Assembly (NCBI RefSeq): GCF_033242265.1
Contig: NZ_BTFW01000001.1
Coordinates: 2,687,001-2,751,000, forward strand
Reading direction: 5' to 3'
From: Novosphingobium sp. IK01
GTDB taxonomy: Bacteria > Pseudomonadota > Alphaproteobacteria > Sphingomonadales > Sphingomonadaceae
Length of the DNA stretch: 64,000 bases
In this document: positions 12,568 to 21,143 of the stretch, one piece after another
How positions within the stretch are numbered: the stretch's first letter is position 1
Layout of the letters: every line of letters begins with the position of its first letter
Notes under the pieces: generated by a model
What the model was told of the DNA's origin: nothing
What the model saw: the letters and a program-made list of their open reading frames with translations, nothing else
Databases searched by the model: none
Translations under genes and position numbers: made by a program

Positions 12568-13323
12568 TCATGGAAGGGCTGCCGCATCGATGATCCCCGG
12601 CCCCGGTCCGACCGGGCGGCGCGGGGGATAGCGCAAGGCGCCGGTGGGATCGGCCAGCTTGCCCTTGTCGAGCCGCATGATCAGCGAATCGGGCACCTTG
12701 CGGATCAGGTGGAGGTCGTGGGTGGCGACAACCACCGTGGTGCCCAGCCGGTTGAGGCTTTCGAACAGGCGCAGCAGCTTGATCGCCATGTCCGGGTCGA
12801 CGTTGCCGGTCGGTTCGTCGGCCACGAGGATGTCGGGCCGGGCGATCACCGCGCGGGCGATGGCCACGCGCTGTTGTTCCCCGCCCGAGAGCGTGGCCGG
12901 GCGGGCGTGGATGCGATCCCCCAGCCCCACCCATTCGAGCATGTCGGTGACGGGCTTGGCAATGTCGCGCTCGGCCTGTCCGGCCACGCGCAGGGGCAGG
13001 GCGACATTGTCCCACGCCGAAAGATGGGGGACGAGGCGGAAATCCTGGAAAACCACCCCGATGCGGCGGCGAAAGCCGGGCAGGCGCTCGCGCGGGAGGG
13101 TGATGGCATCGGTGCCGAACATGCGGATCAGCCCGCGCGAGGGGCGCTGGGCGAGGTAGAGCATGCGCAAAAGGCTGGTCTTGCCCGCGCCGCTGGCGCC
13201 GGTCAGGAAGTAGAAGCAGCCCGGATAGAGCGTGAACGAGACATCGGCCAGAACCTCGCGTCCGGCCCCATAGCGCAGTCCGACATTGTCGAACTGGACA
13301 ATCTCGGCGGCAGGCTGGTTCAT
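12568..13323 (-). CDS. ftsE: Cell division ATP-binding protein FtsE
   Basis: ABC ATPase of the FtsEX complex, 251 aa. Walker A TGASGAGKTSLLRML, Q-loop VVFQDFRLV, signature LSGGEQQRVAIARA, Walker B ILVADEPTGNVD and the H-loop ATHDLHL are all intact. It heads the leftward chain ftsE-ftsX-ydcF-like-plsC-thiD and is divergent from the MJ0042 zinc-ribbon gene across 211 bp. It has a longer C-terminal tail (about 30 residues after DKGKLADP) than E. coli FtsE. Confidence 0.93.
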   Translation of the reverse strand: MNQPAAEIVQFDNVGLRYGAGREVLADVSFTLYPGCFYFLTGASGAGKTSLLRMLYLAQRPSRGLIRMFGTDAITLPRERLPGFRRRIGVVFQDFRLVPHLSAWDNVALPLRVAGQAERDIAKPVTDMLEWVGLGDRIHARPATLSGGEQQRVAIARAVIARPDILVADEPTGNVDPDMAIKLLRLFESLNRLGTTVVVATHDLHLIRKVPDSLIMRLDKGKLADPTGALRYPPRRPVGPGPGIIDAAALP

Positions 13324-13534
13324 GGAGGGAAAGTCGGCCCCGATCAGATGGTGTGGCAGGAACGCCCGTTGGTGTGCGCCGCACTGCGGTTGGTGCCGCC
13401 CGGTATGTCGGCATGGCGCGCGATTGGCAACAAGGGCTATAGGCGTCAATGCATGTGGAAAAAAGGGCGTCATCATGAATTGCAGGGACATGCCCTATTG
13501 TTTCAGGGGGGGGCACCATGCTTAGACCTGTTTC

Positions 13535-14410
13535 ATGATCATCGCCTGTCCCGCCTGCGCGACGCGTTATGTCGTTCCCGACAGCGCGATCGGTGTGGAC
13601 GGCCGCACCGTGCGCTGTGCCAAGTGCCGGCACAGCTGGTTCCAGGCCGGTCCAGAACTGCCGCCCCGCGAGCCGGTGGCGGAGGCGGCGCCTGCTGCCG
13701 TGGCCAGCCCGCTTTCTGAAGCGGCCCGACCTGAACCTGCCCGGCCCGAACCCGCACCAGCCGCACAAGCGCCGCAGCCTGCCGCTCAGGCCGCCTCCGG
13801 CCCGCAGGCCCCGCCTGCTCCGGCTGAGCGGATCGACCGGCCCGATATGGCCGGCTCCAACACGGCTGGCTCCAACATGGCTGGCTCCAACATGACTGGG
13901 GCCGATGGGGCGGGCGCTGCCGGATCGGGCGAGTTTGTTTCGGCGATGTCGAGCTTCGAGCATCAGCCCCCGTTCCGTCCCCGCCGCAATCCGGCCCGCC
14001 TGTGGACGGCTGCCGGGGTGACCTTTGCGGTGGCCGTGGCGGTGATGATCGCGCTGGTCTCGTGGCTGGGCCTGCCCGACTGGCTGCCGGTCAGCCGTCC
14101 GACTTTCGGCAACGGGCCGTCCGATCTCGTGCTTTCGTTCCCCCCGGCGCGGCAGGACCGCCGCACGCTGCCCAACGGCACCGAATATTTCGGGGCGAGC
14201 GGGACGGTGACGAACGTGGGCAAGGACTTGCGCGAGGTGCCCGCGATCCAGATCGTACTGCGCGATGCGAAGAACCGCATCGTCTACACCTGGGACGTGG
14301 CCCCCCCGCGCGACAAGCTGCGTCCGGGTGAAAGCGCGACGATCAACGAAGCCGTCACCGACGTGCCCGCCAGCGCCAAAGTGGCCGAGATCGGCTGGAA
14401 GCCCGAATAA
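13535..14410 (+). CDS. MJ0042-type zinc-ribbon, single-pass membrane protein with DUF3426-like C-terminus
   Basis: 291 aa. Residues 1-40 form the MJ0042 zinc finger ([16 protein letters not shown], then CAKCRHSW). A ~90-residue Pro/Ala-rich linker follows, with a 5-residue tandem repeat ([10 protein letters not shown]), one membrane helix (about residues 150-172), and an extracytoplasmic beta domain with [12 protein letters not shown] and VAEIGWKPE that resembles DUF3426. Such proteins are frequent in Alphaproteobacteria and their function is unknown; a link to envelope or division is suggested by the divergent ftsEX. The zinc ribbon would be cytosolic by the positive-inside rule. Confidence 0.8.
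   Translation: MIIACPACATRYVVPDSAIGVDGRTVRCAKCRHSWFQAGPELPPREPVAEAAPAAVASPLSEAARPEPARPEPAPAAQAPQPAAQAASGPQAPPAPAERIDRPDMAGSNTAGSNMAGSNMTGADGAGAAGSGEFVSAMSSFEHQPPFRPRRNPARLWTAAGVTFAVAVAVMIALVSWLGLPDWLPVSRPTFGNGPSDLVLSFPPARQDRRTLPNGTEYFGASGTVTNVGKDLREVPAIQIVLRDAKNRIVYTWDVAPPRDKLRPGESATINEAVTDVPASAKVAEIGWKPE
13850..13894 (+). repeat. Three tandem 15-bp in-frame repeats in the zinc-ribbon protein linker
   Basis: The units are 13850-13864, 13865-13879 and 13880-13894 (consensus GCTGGCTCCAACATG), the first with two base differences. They encode [15 protein letters not shown]. In-frame unit length means copy-number change would lengthen or shorten the linker without frameshift. Confidence 0.85.
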
Positions 14411-14627
14411 GCGGGCCGAGCCGGGCAGGTGCCCAAGCGGTTGGCGTGCCTGTCGAAAAAAACGTCGGCCCGGGTCGGGGCAGGCGGAATGGGCGTTTTT
14501 CGAGTTTTACACAGGGGCTGGGGATAAAAAGTTTTCGTTTCCTGTTGCGCACCCCCCAACCCGCTGCTAGGGGCGCGCTCCTACCCCGACGGGTTCTCAT
14601 CGAAAGGTGAACAGCCCGGAGCGATAT

Positions 14628-14714
14628 GCGGTCGTGGCGGAATTGGTAGACGCGCAACGTTGAGGTCGTTGTGGGCGAAAGCCCGTGGAAGTTCGAGTCT
14701 TCTCGACCGCACCA
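14628..14714 (+). tRNA. tRNA-Leu (anticodon GAG)
   Basis: The acceptor stem GCGGTCG (14628-14634) pairs with CGACCGC (14704-14710), followed by A and a genome-encoded CCA (14712-14714). The anticodon stem is CAACG/CGTTG with loop TTGAGGT, placing GAG at 14662-14664. A long variable arm (GTGGGCGAAAGCCCGT region) marks a class II tRNA. GTTCGAG forms the T loop. It reads CUC/CUU codons. Confidence 0.97.
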
Positions 14715-14789
14715 TCCCTGAAAAATGTGATCCTTGCCTTCGGGCACCCCTCGCTTCATCGAGGCCCGGTCACTGGAGGGGGAACCATC

Positions 14790-15398
14790 TTGTCTTCTTC
14801 GGCACCATCTGACGCTATTCTGGCCGGTCTGGGCTATGGGGCCAGCGCGGTGGCCGTGGTGATCACCGATCCGCGCCAGAGCGACAATCCCATCGTCGAT
14901 TGCAATGCCGCGTTCGAGGCGCTGACCGGCTATGCCCGGAGCGAGATCGTCGGGCGCAATTGCCGGTTCCTGCGCGGGGCGGATACCGATGCGCGCGACA
15001 GTGCGCGGTTGCGCGCGGCGATTCAGGCGGTGCGGCCCGCGCTGGTCGAGATTCTCAATTATCGCAAGGATGGCAGCGCGTTCCGCAATGCGGTGATGAT
15101 CGCGCCGATCTTCGGCCCTGAGGGCGAACTGGCCTATTTCATGGGCTCGCAGATGGAGGTGGGCAGCGGGGCGCCCAATGCCGCGCAGCAGGATGCGCGC
15201 GCGCGGGTGGCCCTGCTCTCGCCGCGCCAGCGCGAGATTCTCGGGGCCATGGCCGCGGGCAGGCTCAACAAGCAGATCGCCCATGCGTTGGGCCTGTCGG
15301 AGCGCACGGTGAAGATGCACCGTGGCGCCGTGATCCGCGCGCTGGGCCTGCGCACGAGTGCCGAAGCCATCCGTCTGGCGGTCGAAGCCGGTTATTGA
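14790..15398 (+). CDS. Blue-light LOV-domain LuxR-type transcription factor (EL222-like)
   Basis: 202 aa short LOV-HTH photoreceptor. The PAS/LOV core (residues ~18-125) carries the flavin signature GRNCRFLRG with the photoactive cysteine at residue 58, the NCRF arginine, LNYRKDGSAFRN and a closing FMGSQMEV strand. The C-terminal part is a LuxR/GerE helix-turn-helix (LSPRQREILGAMAAGRLNKQ, SERTVKMHRG). In EL222, light forms a Cys-flavin adduct that frees the HTH to dimerise on DNA. No ATG precedes the domain; I chose TTG at 14790 because GGAGG lies at 14774-14778, 11 nt upstream. An upstream in-frame extension would run into the tRNA-Leu gene. Targets are unknown; the next gene is a chemoreceptor-like protein on the other strand. 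Confidence 0.88.
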   Translation: MSSSAPSDAILAGLGYGASAVAVVITDPRQSDNPIVDCNAAFEALTGYARSEIVGRNCRFLRGADTDARDSARLRAAIQAVRPALVEILNYRKDGSAFRNAVMIAPIFGPEGELAYFMGSQMEVGSGAPNAAQQDARARVALLSPRQREILGAMAAGRLNKQIAHALGLSERTVKMHRGAVIRALGLRTSAEAIRLAVEAGY

Positions 15399-16285
15399 AG
15401 CCCGGCCGGGGAAGGGGCCAAGAGCGGGGCGAACGGGGCCAGGCAGGCATCGAGGCCGGGCAGGGGCCATCCCTGTTCCATGGCCAAACCCGGTCCCATG
15501 GCCTGTCCATGGGGCAGGGGCAGGCTTTCGCTGTGGTTGCGCGCGGTTTGCAGGGCGGCGGCGGCCTTGTCGGTCAGGGCAAGGATCGCGGCGATCTGGT
15601 CGGGATCGTTGAGGGCCATGGCCTTGGCCTCGCGCGCGCCTTCGGCGCAGCGGCGGGCCAGATCGCGGGCCTGTGCGGCCACCAGCGCGAAGCCTTGCCC
15701 GCTTTCCCCCGCGCGCGAGGCTTCGACCCCGGCATTGAGCGCGACGAGGTTGGTCTGGAAGGCGATGTCGTCGATCAGGGCGACAAGGCCGCCCATGCGG
15801 CTGGCGCTCTGCGCGGCGGACCGGGCGAGGTCGAGGCAGCCGTCCACGGCCTGCGCGGCCTGATCGAAGGCGCTGTCCTGATGGTGTTGGCGTGCCGACA
15901 GGTCGGCGCAGGCCGAGGTGATGGTGTCCATGCCCTGCCGGATCGCCTGATGGGCGCTGGCCATGCGTTCGAGCGGGGTGGAGGCCATGGGAAGACCGGT
16001 CGCGGGGGACCGGGGGACCGGAGAAGATGCGGGCTGGGGTTCGGGCCGGGCGTCGAGTCGGGCGTCTCTGGGGGGAGGAGCGATCGGTGCCTCGACGGGC
16101 GGGGCCTCGACCGGGGAAGCCTCGACTGGAGCAGCGGCGGGCGGAGCAGCGGCGGGCGGTTCGGGGGCACTCTGTGTTTCGGGATCGGGGCCTGTTCGGC
16201 GCTTGTGCCCGGCCATCGTGGCGATCAGCGCCAGTGCGGCGGCGACCAGCGAAATCAGCGTTGCGGCGATCTGGAAATAGTACAT
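15392..16285 (-). CDS. Small membrane-anchored methyl-accepting chemotaxis-like protein
   Basis: 297 aa. The N-terminal hydrophobic segment (residues 3-26, ending before GHKRRTG) is followed by ~85 residues of Pro/Ala linker, then a short coiled coil with the MCP signalling hairpin: DDIAFQTNLVALNAGVEASR and GESGQGFALVAAQARDLARR. No ligand domain and no HAMP are visible. The normally invariant Glu in the VAxEVRxLAxR stretch is Gln, and the following Val is Ala, so coupling to CheA/CheW could be altered. The supercoil is far shorter than in full receptors. It ends 7 bp inside the end of the convergent LOV regulator gene. It may be a degenerate receptor or a modulator of receptor arrays. Confidence 0.72.
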   Translation of the reverse strand: MYYFQIAATLISLVAAALALIATMAGHKRRTGPDPETQSAPEPPAAAPPAAAPVEASPVEAPPVEAPIAPPPRDARLDARPEPQPASSPVPRSPATGLPMASTPLERMASAHQAIRQGMDTITSACADLSARQHHQDSAFDQAAQAVDGCLDLARSAAQSASRMGGLVALIDDIAFQTNLVALNAGVEASRAGESGQGFALVAAQARDLARRCAEGAREAKAMALNDPDQIAAILALTDKAAAALQTARNHSESLPLPHGQAMGPGLAMEQGWPLPGLDACLAPFAPLLAPSPAGLQ

Positions 16286-16405
16286 GGCGGCAAGCTCCGG
16301 CAGGTTGGAAAAGCCGGGCCAGTGTGCGGCCACTCCTTTCGCATAATGGTTAGGACAAGCCTGCGGAACATTGCTGACGAAGGGTAAACGCGGCAGCATG
16401 GTGGC

Positions 16406-17152
16406 ATGACCTTGCGATTCGATCCTTTTTCCGTTGCGCGGACCGTGGCTCTGGCTCCTGTACTGGCCCCCCTGCTGGCTGGCGCCCTGGCCTTGCCCAC
16501 GGGGGCACTGGCCGCTCCGGCCCGTCATGCGCCTGTTCATCACGCATCTGCGCCTGCTCCGGTGCCTGCTGTCGCCTGGGTGGCCTTGCAGACCGATCAG
16601 GGGCGCATCGTGGTCGAACTCGATGGCGCCCATGCGCCGGTCAGCGTGGGCAATTTCCTCCACTACGTCGATACGCGGCACTATGACGGGATGACGTTCT
16701 ACCGGGCCATGCACCTCGACTGGGGCAAGCAGCCCAATGGCCTGCTGCAAGGCGGGATTCGCGATTCCCGCCTGCTGTTCAAGCCCATCGCGCACGAGCC
16801 GACCAACCAGACCGGCATCCTCCACAAGGCGGGCACGCTTTCGCTCGCGCGGCGCGCGCCCGGAACGGCGATGGCCGATTTCTCGATCCTGCTGGCCGAC
16901 ATGCCCGGGCTCGATGCCGATCCGGCGGGGACGGACCCCGATCTCAAGCTCGGCTATGCGGCCTTTGGCCATGTGGTGGAGGGGATGGATGTGGTCCGCA
17001 AGATCTGGGACCAGCCGCGCTCGGCCACGCTGGGCGAGGGGGTGATGAAGGGGCAGATGCTCGAAAAGCCGGTGAAAGTGATCAGCGCACGCAGAGTGCC
17101 GGAGCCGCCCCCCGTGGCTGCCCCGGCACCCGCGCCTGCACCTGTTCCCTGA
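16406..17152 (+). CDS. Periplasmic cyclophilin-type peptidyl-prolyl cis-trans isomerase
   Basis: 248 aa with a signal peptide (residues 1-~37, cleaving near GALAAPA). The cyclophilin fold begins VALQTDQGRIVVEL and continues with APVSVGNFLHYVDTRHYDGM and TFYRAMH (catalytic Arg of the FYR-type motif). GILHKAGTLSLARR and FGHVVEGMDVVRKIW match the family. The C-terminus is a Pro/Ala tail of about 20 residues. It would assist folding of exported proteins. It is divergent from the small chemoreceptor-like gene and convergent with the glycoside hydrolase. Confidence 0.88.
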   Translation: MTLRFDPFSVARTVALAPVLAPLLAGALALPTGALAAPARHAPVHHASAPAPVPAVAWVALQTDQGRIVVELDGAHAPVSVGNFLHYVDTRHYDGMTFYRAMHLDWGKQPNGLLQGGIRDSRLLFKPIAHEPTNQTGILHKAGTLSLARRAPGTAMADFSILLADMPGLDADPAGTDPDLKLGYAAFGHVVEGMDVVRKIWDQPRSATLGEGVMKGQMLEKPVKVISARRVPEPPPVAAPAPAPAPVP

Positions 17153-17181
17153 TCGGTTCGGACCCGTTCAGTTGGGGCCGA

Positions 17182-18963
17182 TCAATTGGGACAGGTGACG
17201 GCCTGGCTCCTGCCACGCTGGGACAGGGTGGCGCGATAGAAGAAGGCGTCGCCCCCGGCGGTCTGGTTGGGCCCGGCGATCATGTCGATGGTGTCGCCCT
17301 TGGCCACGACGAGCTTGACCGGGGCGACGGTGAGGGTGCTGGTCAGCAGGCCCTGCCACACGACCTTGCCGTTCTGCTTGAGGGTGAGGTCGACCCCGTC
17401 GCCCGACGCCGACTTGGCGAAGCAGGCGCGCCAGTCCAGCATCTGGGCCACCGGCGCGGTATAGCGCCAGACCGCACGCAGGGGGGCCGCAGCCGTTCCG
17501 GCCGGGGCTGCCGAGGTGTTGTTGATGCGTAAGGGACGCGAATACCTGTTGCCGAAATAGCCGGTCCAGCTGTCGTCGACCCAGTCGAGCGCGGTGTCGC
17601 GTTCGGCCTTGTCGCGCACGAAATAGCGCCAGCCCGTGCCGCCCCAGCCCAGCAGGGTATCGGCCACGACCCCCGAGGTGCCCGGCGTGAAGGCCTTGCC
17701 CACCAGCACGATCGGTTCGTCGCCGATCACCGGGGAGCGCAGGGCGAGGCCGGTCGGACCATAGGCGCGGGTGCCCTTGCCCAGCATCAGGCCACGCGGG
17801 GCGCCCCAGATCACCGTGGTATCGGTGCCGAAGCGATAGGCGAAGAGCAGCGGATCGCCCATGTCGATGCGGGTGGCGCGGCCCTTGCCCAGCACGCTGT
17901 CCTGCACGAAGCGGAAGGCGCGGCCCTGGTCCTTGAGCGCGGTGCCGGTGAACAGGCCCATCGTGGGGAAGCCGGCCTGATCGATCAGGGCATACCAGCT
18001 CGCCTGCGCGACGCCGCTGGCCGAGAGCAGGGTGGCCTGCTTGATCAGCTCGCCCGCCGCGGTGGTTTGGTCGGTGGTGGCAAGGCCAAATTCGGTGGCC
18101 CAGACCGGCACGCGCTTGCCTGCCTCGTCCATCGCCGCGTTGAGGCGCGCCATTTCGAGGTCGAGTGCCTCGCCCCGGTTGCGATAGGGATGGACGGCAA
18201 GGCCATCGACCTGATCGAGCAGGCCCGCCGCAAACAGCGGGCGCAGGAAGCCGGTGCCCACCATGTTGGTCGAGCCGCCCAGCAGCGCGGGAGTGCCGCC
18301 CAAAGTGGCATGGGCCGTGGCCGCGATGCGGACATAGGCGCTCGTCGGGTCGACCCCGGCGGGGAAGGCCATGGCGCGCGCGCCGTTGATCTCGTTGCCC
18401 AGTTCGATGGCCACCAGGCAGGTGCCGAACTTCTGGCGCAGCGCGTCGAGATAGGCGGCATAGGCCTGGCGGCCTTCTTCGGAGGTGACCCACAGGCCGC
18501 CATCGTAGAGCGGGTTGGTCGGGATCTGGGTGAGGATCAGGCGGCGCCCGGCGGCGCAGGCATTGGCGAGGTTGCGGGCCGCCGGGGTGTCGAGATTGTA
18601 GCGGCCCTTGACGGTCTCGCCCGCCGCCCAGGGCAGCGAATCGCGCAGCAGGGGGGCCTTGGCCTGGCTGGCCAGATCGTTGGCCGTGCCCGACCAGTTC
18701 TGGCTGAAATGGGTCTGCGCGCCCAGCACCAGCGGTTCGCCGCCCGCCGTGGCGGGGGCGAGCGCGGCGAACGGGGCGGCGGCGGTGGGGGCGGCCTGGG
18801 CCGTGGTGGTCAGGGTCACCGCCGCCAGCGCCGGGCTGGCGCTCTGGGTGGAGGGTGCGCTCTGGGCCGACAGGATCGCGGTGGCGGCCAGCGCCGGAGC
18901 AGCCATGGTCACCGCGCTGATCAGGGCGGAGTGACGGAAGCGGGTCTTCTTGATGCGAGCCAT
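17182..18963 (-). CDS. Secreted clan GH-A glycoside hydrolase-like protein
   Basis: 593 aa with a long N-terminal export region (basic start MARIKKTRFRHS, then hydrophobic Ala-rich stretches to about residue 60). The catalytic barrel resembles clan GH-A: acid/base candidate Glu191 in AIELGNEING, and nucleophile candidate Glu291 in VPVWATEFGLATT. VDGLAVHPYRNRG lies between them, as in GH5/GH39/GH79-like enzymes. The ~290 C-terminal residues look like beta-sandwich domain(s). The substrate is unknown; the exact GH family was not resolvable by eye. No transporter or sugar regulator lies next to it. The 280 bp between its start and bioA is AT-richer than its surroundings and probably holds its promoter. 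Confidence 0.72.
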   Translation of the reverse strand: MARIKKTRFRHSALISAVTMAAPALAATAILSAQSAPSTQSASPALAAVTLTTTAQAAPTAAAPFAALAPATAGGEPLVLGAQTHFSQNWSGTANDLASQAKAPLLRDSLPWAAGETVKGRYNLDTPAARNLANACAAGRRLILTQIPTNPLYDGGLWVTSEEGRQAYAAYLDALRQKFGTCLVAIELGNEINGARAMAFPAGVDPTSAYVRIAATAHATLGGTPALLGGSTNMVGTGFLRPLFAAGLLDQVDGLAVHPYRNRGEALDLEMARLNAAMDEAGKRVPVWATEFGLATTDQTTAAGELIKQATLLSASGVAQASWYALIDQAGFPTMGLFTGTALKDQGRAFRFVQDSVLGKGRATRIDMGDPLLFAYRFGTDTTVIWGAPRGLMLGKGTRAYGPTGLALRSPVIGDEPIVLVGKAFTPGTSGVVADTLLGWGGTGWRYFVRDKAERDTALDWVDDSWTGYFGNRYSRPLRINNTSAAPAGTAAAPLRAVWRYTAPVAQMLDWRACFAKSASGDGVDLTLKQNGKVVWQGLLTSTLTVAPVKLVVAKGDTIDMIAGPNQTAGGDAFFYRATLSQRGRSQAVTCPN

Positions 18964-19243
18964 GATCGGCGGTCCTGCAAGAGGGGTCTGGATGGCGGCA
19001 CGTTCATGCCGTCCTTGCCGACCCTTTTTGCTTTAAAATTTTAACGCGAAGCGCCTCAAACGAAGTTGATGCGCCGGCATTCTTTCTTATTATTTTCGGA
19101 CACGCCAATACGGGATTATACTTAGGGTGCTGTGCCGGGCGTTTATGCCGGATTAACTGTTCCGGGCTCCTGTTTTGCCGCGTTTCAGGCTTTCCGGGTG
19201 TTTTTTTCGGTCGGGAAGCGCTCTGGCCGTTACGCGAATGGTC

Positions 19244-20524
19244 TTACGATTTGATCGTAGCGAGCGCCTCTTCGATGACATCGCCGATCCGCGCGAGGTC
19301 GGTTTCGTCGATGCAGTATGGGGGCAATACGTAGACCGTGTTTCCCAGTGGCCGCAGCAGGACGCCCGCATCGCGGAAATAATTCATCAGGCGCGGGGCC
19401 AGATTCGACAGGTAGCCCCCGTCGGTGGCCTCCACGTCGAAGGCTGCGATGGTGCCGCAGGTGCGCGGGGCGCGCACGCCGGGAAGCGGAGCGAGTCGCG
19501 CCATCAGCGCCTGCTGGCGCGTGGCGAGGGTGGCGATGCGCGCCTGCACGGGTTCCTCGCGCCAGATCGCCAGATTGGCCACTGCCGCAGCGCAAGCGAT
19601 CGGATTGGCGGTATAGCTCGACGAATGGTAGAACGTGCGCGCGCGGTCGGTCGACCAGTGGGCGGCAAAGATTGGCTCCTGCGCGACGGTGACCGCCAGC
19701 GGCATCGAGCCCCCGGTCAGCCCCTTGGCCAGGCACAGGATGTCGGGCACAACCCCGGCCTGTTCGCAGGCAAGCATCGTGCCCGTGCGGCCAAACCCGG
19801 TCATCACCTCGTCGGCGATCAGCAGCACGCCATGGCGGCGGCAGATCTCGGCCATCGCGGTGAGCACGGCGGGGGGATAGAACAGCATGCCGCCCGCGCC
19901 AAGCACCAGCGGCTCGACGATCAGCGCGGCGGGCGGGCCGCCCTCGTGACTGCCGTCTGCATGGTTCGCGCAGGCTGCTTCGAGCGCGGCGAGGGTGTTG
20001 GTGCCGACCCCGGTCGGGAAGGGGATCGTCTCCACGTCGAACAGCAGCTTGCCATAGGCCGCGTTGTAGACGCCGCGTTCGCCCACCGACATCGTGCCGA
20101 TGGTATCGCCGTGATACGAGTGTTCGAGCACGAGGATGCGGTGGCGCGGTTCGCCCCGGTGGGCCCAGAAGCCCAGTGCCATCTTGAGCGCCACTTCGAC
20201 GCAGGTGCTGCCGCTGTCGGAGAAGAACACGCGGGTCAGTTCTTCGGGCAGCATGGAGATCAGCCCGCGCGCCACCTGTTCGGCCGGTTCATGCGTCCAG
20301 CCGGCAAAGATCACCTGATCGAGCTTTTCGGTCTGCTCGCGGATGGCGGCCATGATGCGCGGGTGGTTGTGGCCATGGGTGGTCACCCACCACGAGGAAA
20401 TGCCGTCGATCACCCGGCGCCCGTCTTCGAGGAACAGCGCGGCCCCTTGCGCGCGCGCGACCATCGGGATCGGTTCGCCCAGCCCGTGCTGCCAGAACGG
20501 GTGCCAGACCGGGGACGCGCTCAC
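19244..20524 (-). CDS. bioA: Adenosylmethionine-8-amino-7-oxononanoate aminotransferase
   Basis: PLP enzyme converting KAPA to DAPA with SAM as amino donor, 426 aa. Visible features: SSWWVTTHGHNHP near residue 40 (substrate pocket), FFSDSGSTCVEVALKMALG, HSYHGDTIGTMS, LIADEVMTGFGRTG with the PLP-binding Asp, and LCLAKGLTGGSMPLA with the Schiff-base lysine. The start is the GTG that overlaps the bioD stop (GTGA). It is the last gene of the bioBFDA operon, and no terminator hairpin was evident after it. Confidence 0.95.
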   Translation of the reverse strand: MSASPVWHPFWQHGLGEPIPMVARAQGAALFLEDGRRVIDGISSWWVTTHGHNHPRIMAAIREQTEKLDQVIFAGWTHEPAEQVARGLISMLPEELTRVFFSDSGSTCVEVALKMALGFWAHRGEPRHRILVLEHSYHGDTIGTMSVGERGVYNAAYGKLLFDVETIPFPTGVGTNTLAALEAACANHADGSHEGGPPAALIVEPLVLGAGGMLFYPPAVLTAMAEICRRHGVLLIADEVMTGFGRTGTMLACEQAGVVPDILCLAKGLTGGSMPLAVTVAQEPIFAAHWSTDRARTFYHSSSYTANPIACAAAVANLAIWREEPVQARIATLATRQQALMARLAPLPGVRAPRTCGTIAAFDVEATDGGYLSNLAPRLMNYFRDAGVLLRPLGNTVYVLPPYCIDETDLARIGDVIEEALATIKS

Positions 20525-21141
20525 AGGAACATCTCGGCAGGGAACGCCTCGGCAAAGGCGGCCGCGAGGGTTTCCGGGGTGAGCGGGTCGAGCCGGGGCA
20601 GGCGCCCGAGGCGGCGGATCTTGCCCATCGCGGCGATGGTCTGCTCGTTGTCGTCGTTGGCATCGCCCACGAAGGCCACGCCATGGAGCGGCACGCCGCG
20701 CGCGCGCAGGGCCTCGATGGTGAGCAGGGTGTGGTTGATCGTGCCAAGGCCCGTGCGCGCGACCACGATCACCGGCAGGTTCCACCAGGCGAACAGGTCG
20801 GCATAGAGCGTGCTGCGCGTGATCGGGACGAGCGCACCGCCCGCGCCCTCGATCACCAGCGGATCGAGCGCGGGGGGCGAAAGCCGGGCCGGGTCGATCT
20901 GGATGGCGTCGATTTCGGCGGCGCGATGGGGCGAGAGCGGCTCGGTCAGGCGATAGGCCTCTTCGAGCACGAGTTCGGGCGGCAGCTGCGCGAGGTGGGC
21001 GACATGATCGCGGTCGGCGCCTTCATCGAGGCCCGACTGGACGGGCTTCCAGTAGTGCGCGCGCAGGGCCCCGGCGAGGCCGGCGCTGAACACGGTCTTG
21101 CCGATGCCGGTATCGGTGCCGGTGACGACGAAACGGGACAT
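20521..21141 (-). CDS. bioD: Dethiobiotin synthetase
   Basis: ATP-dependent carboxylation and ring closure of DAPA to dethiobiotin, 206 aa. The P-loop FVVTGTDTGIGKTVFSAGLA is at the N-terminus; KPVQSGLDEG, VIEGAGGALVPI and ARTGLGTINHTLLTIEAL are the remaining family blocks. The ATG is 2 nt after the bioF stop and its stop overlaps bioA, indicating tight translational coupling. Confidence 0.95.
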   Translation of the reverse strand: MSRFVVTGTDTGIGKTVFSAGLAGALRAHYWKPVQSGLDEGADRDHVAHLAQLPPELVLEEAYRLTEPLSPHRAAEIDAIQIDPARLSPPALDPLVIEGAGGALVPITRSTLYADLFAWWNLPVIVVARTGLGTINHTLLTIEALRARGVPLHGVAFVGDANDDNEQTIAAMGKIRRLGRLPRLDPLTPETLAAAFAEAFPAEMFL

Positions 21142-21143
21142 GA

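Noticed and set aside
14411..14627. Small gene or clear promoter between the zinc-ribbon gene and tRNA-Leu
   Set aside because: No frame with a ribosome site and no -35/-10 pair at proper spacing could be supported, although an AT-rich patch (around 14515-14545) likely holds the tRNA promoter.
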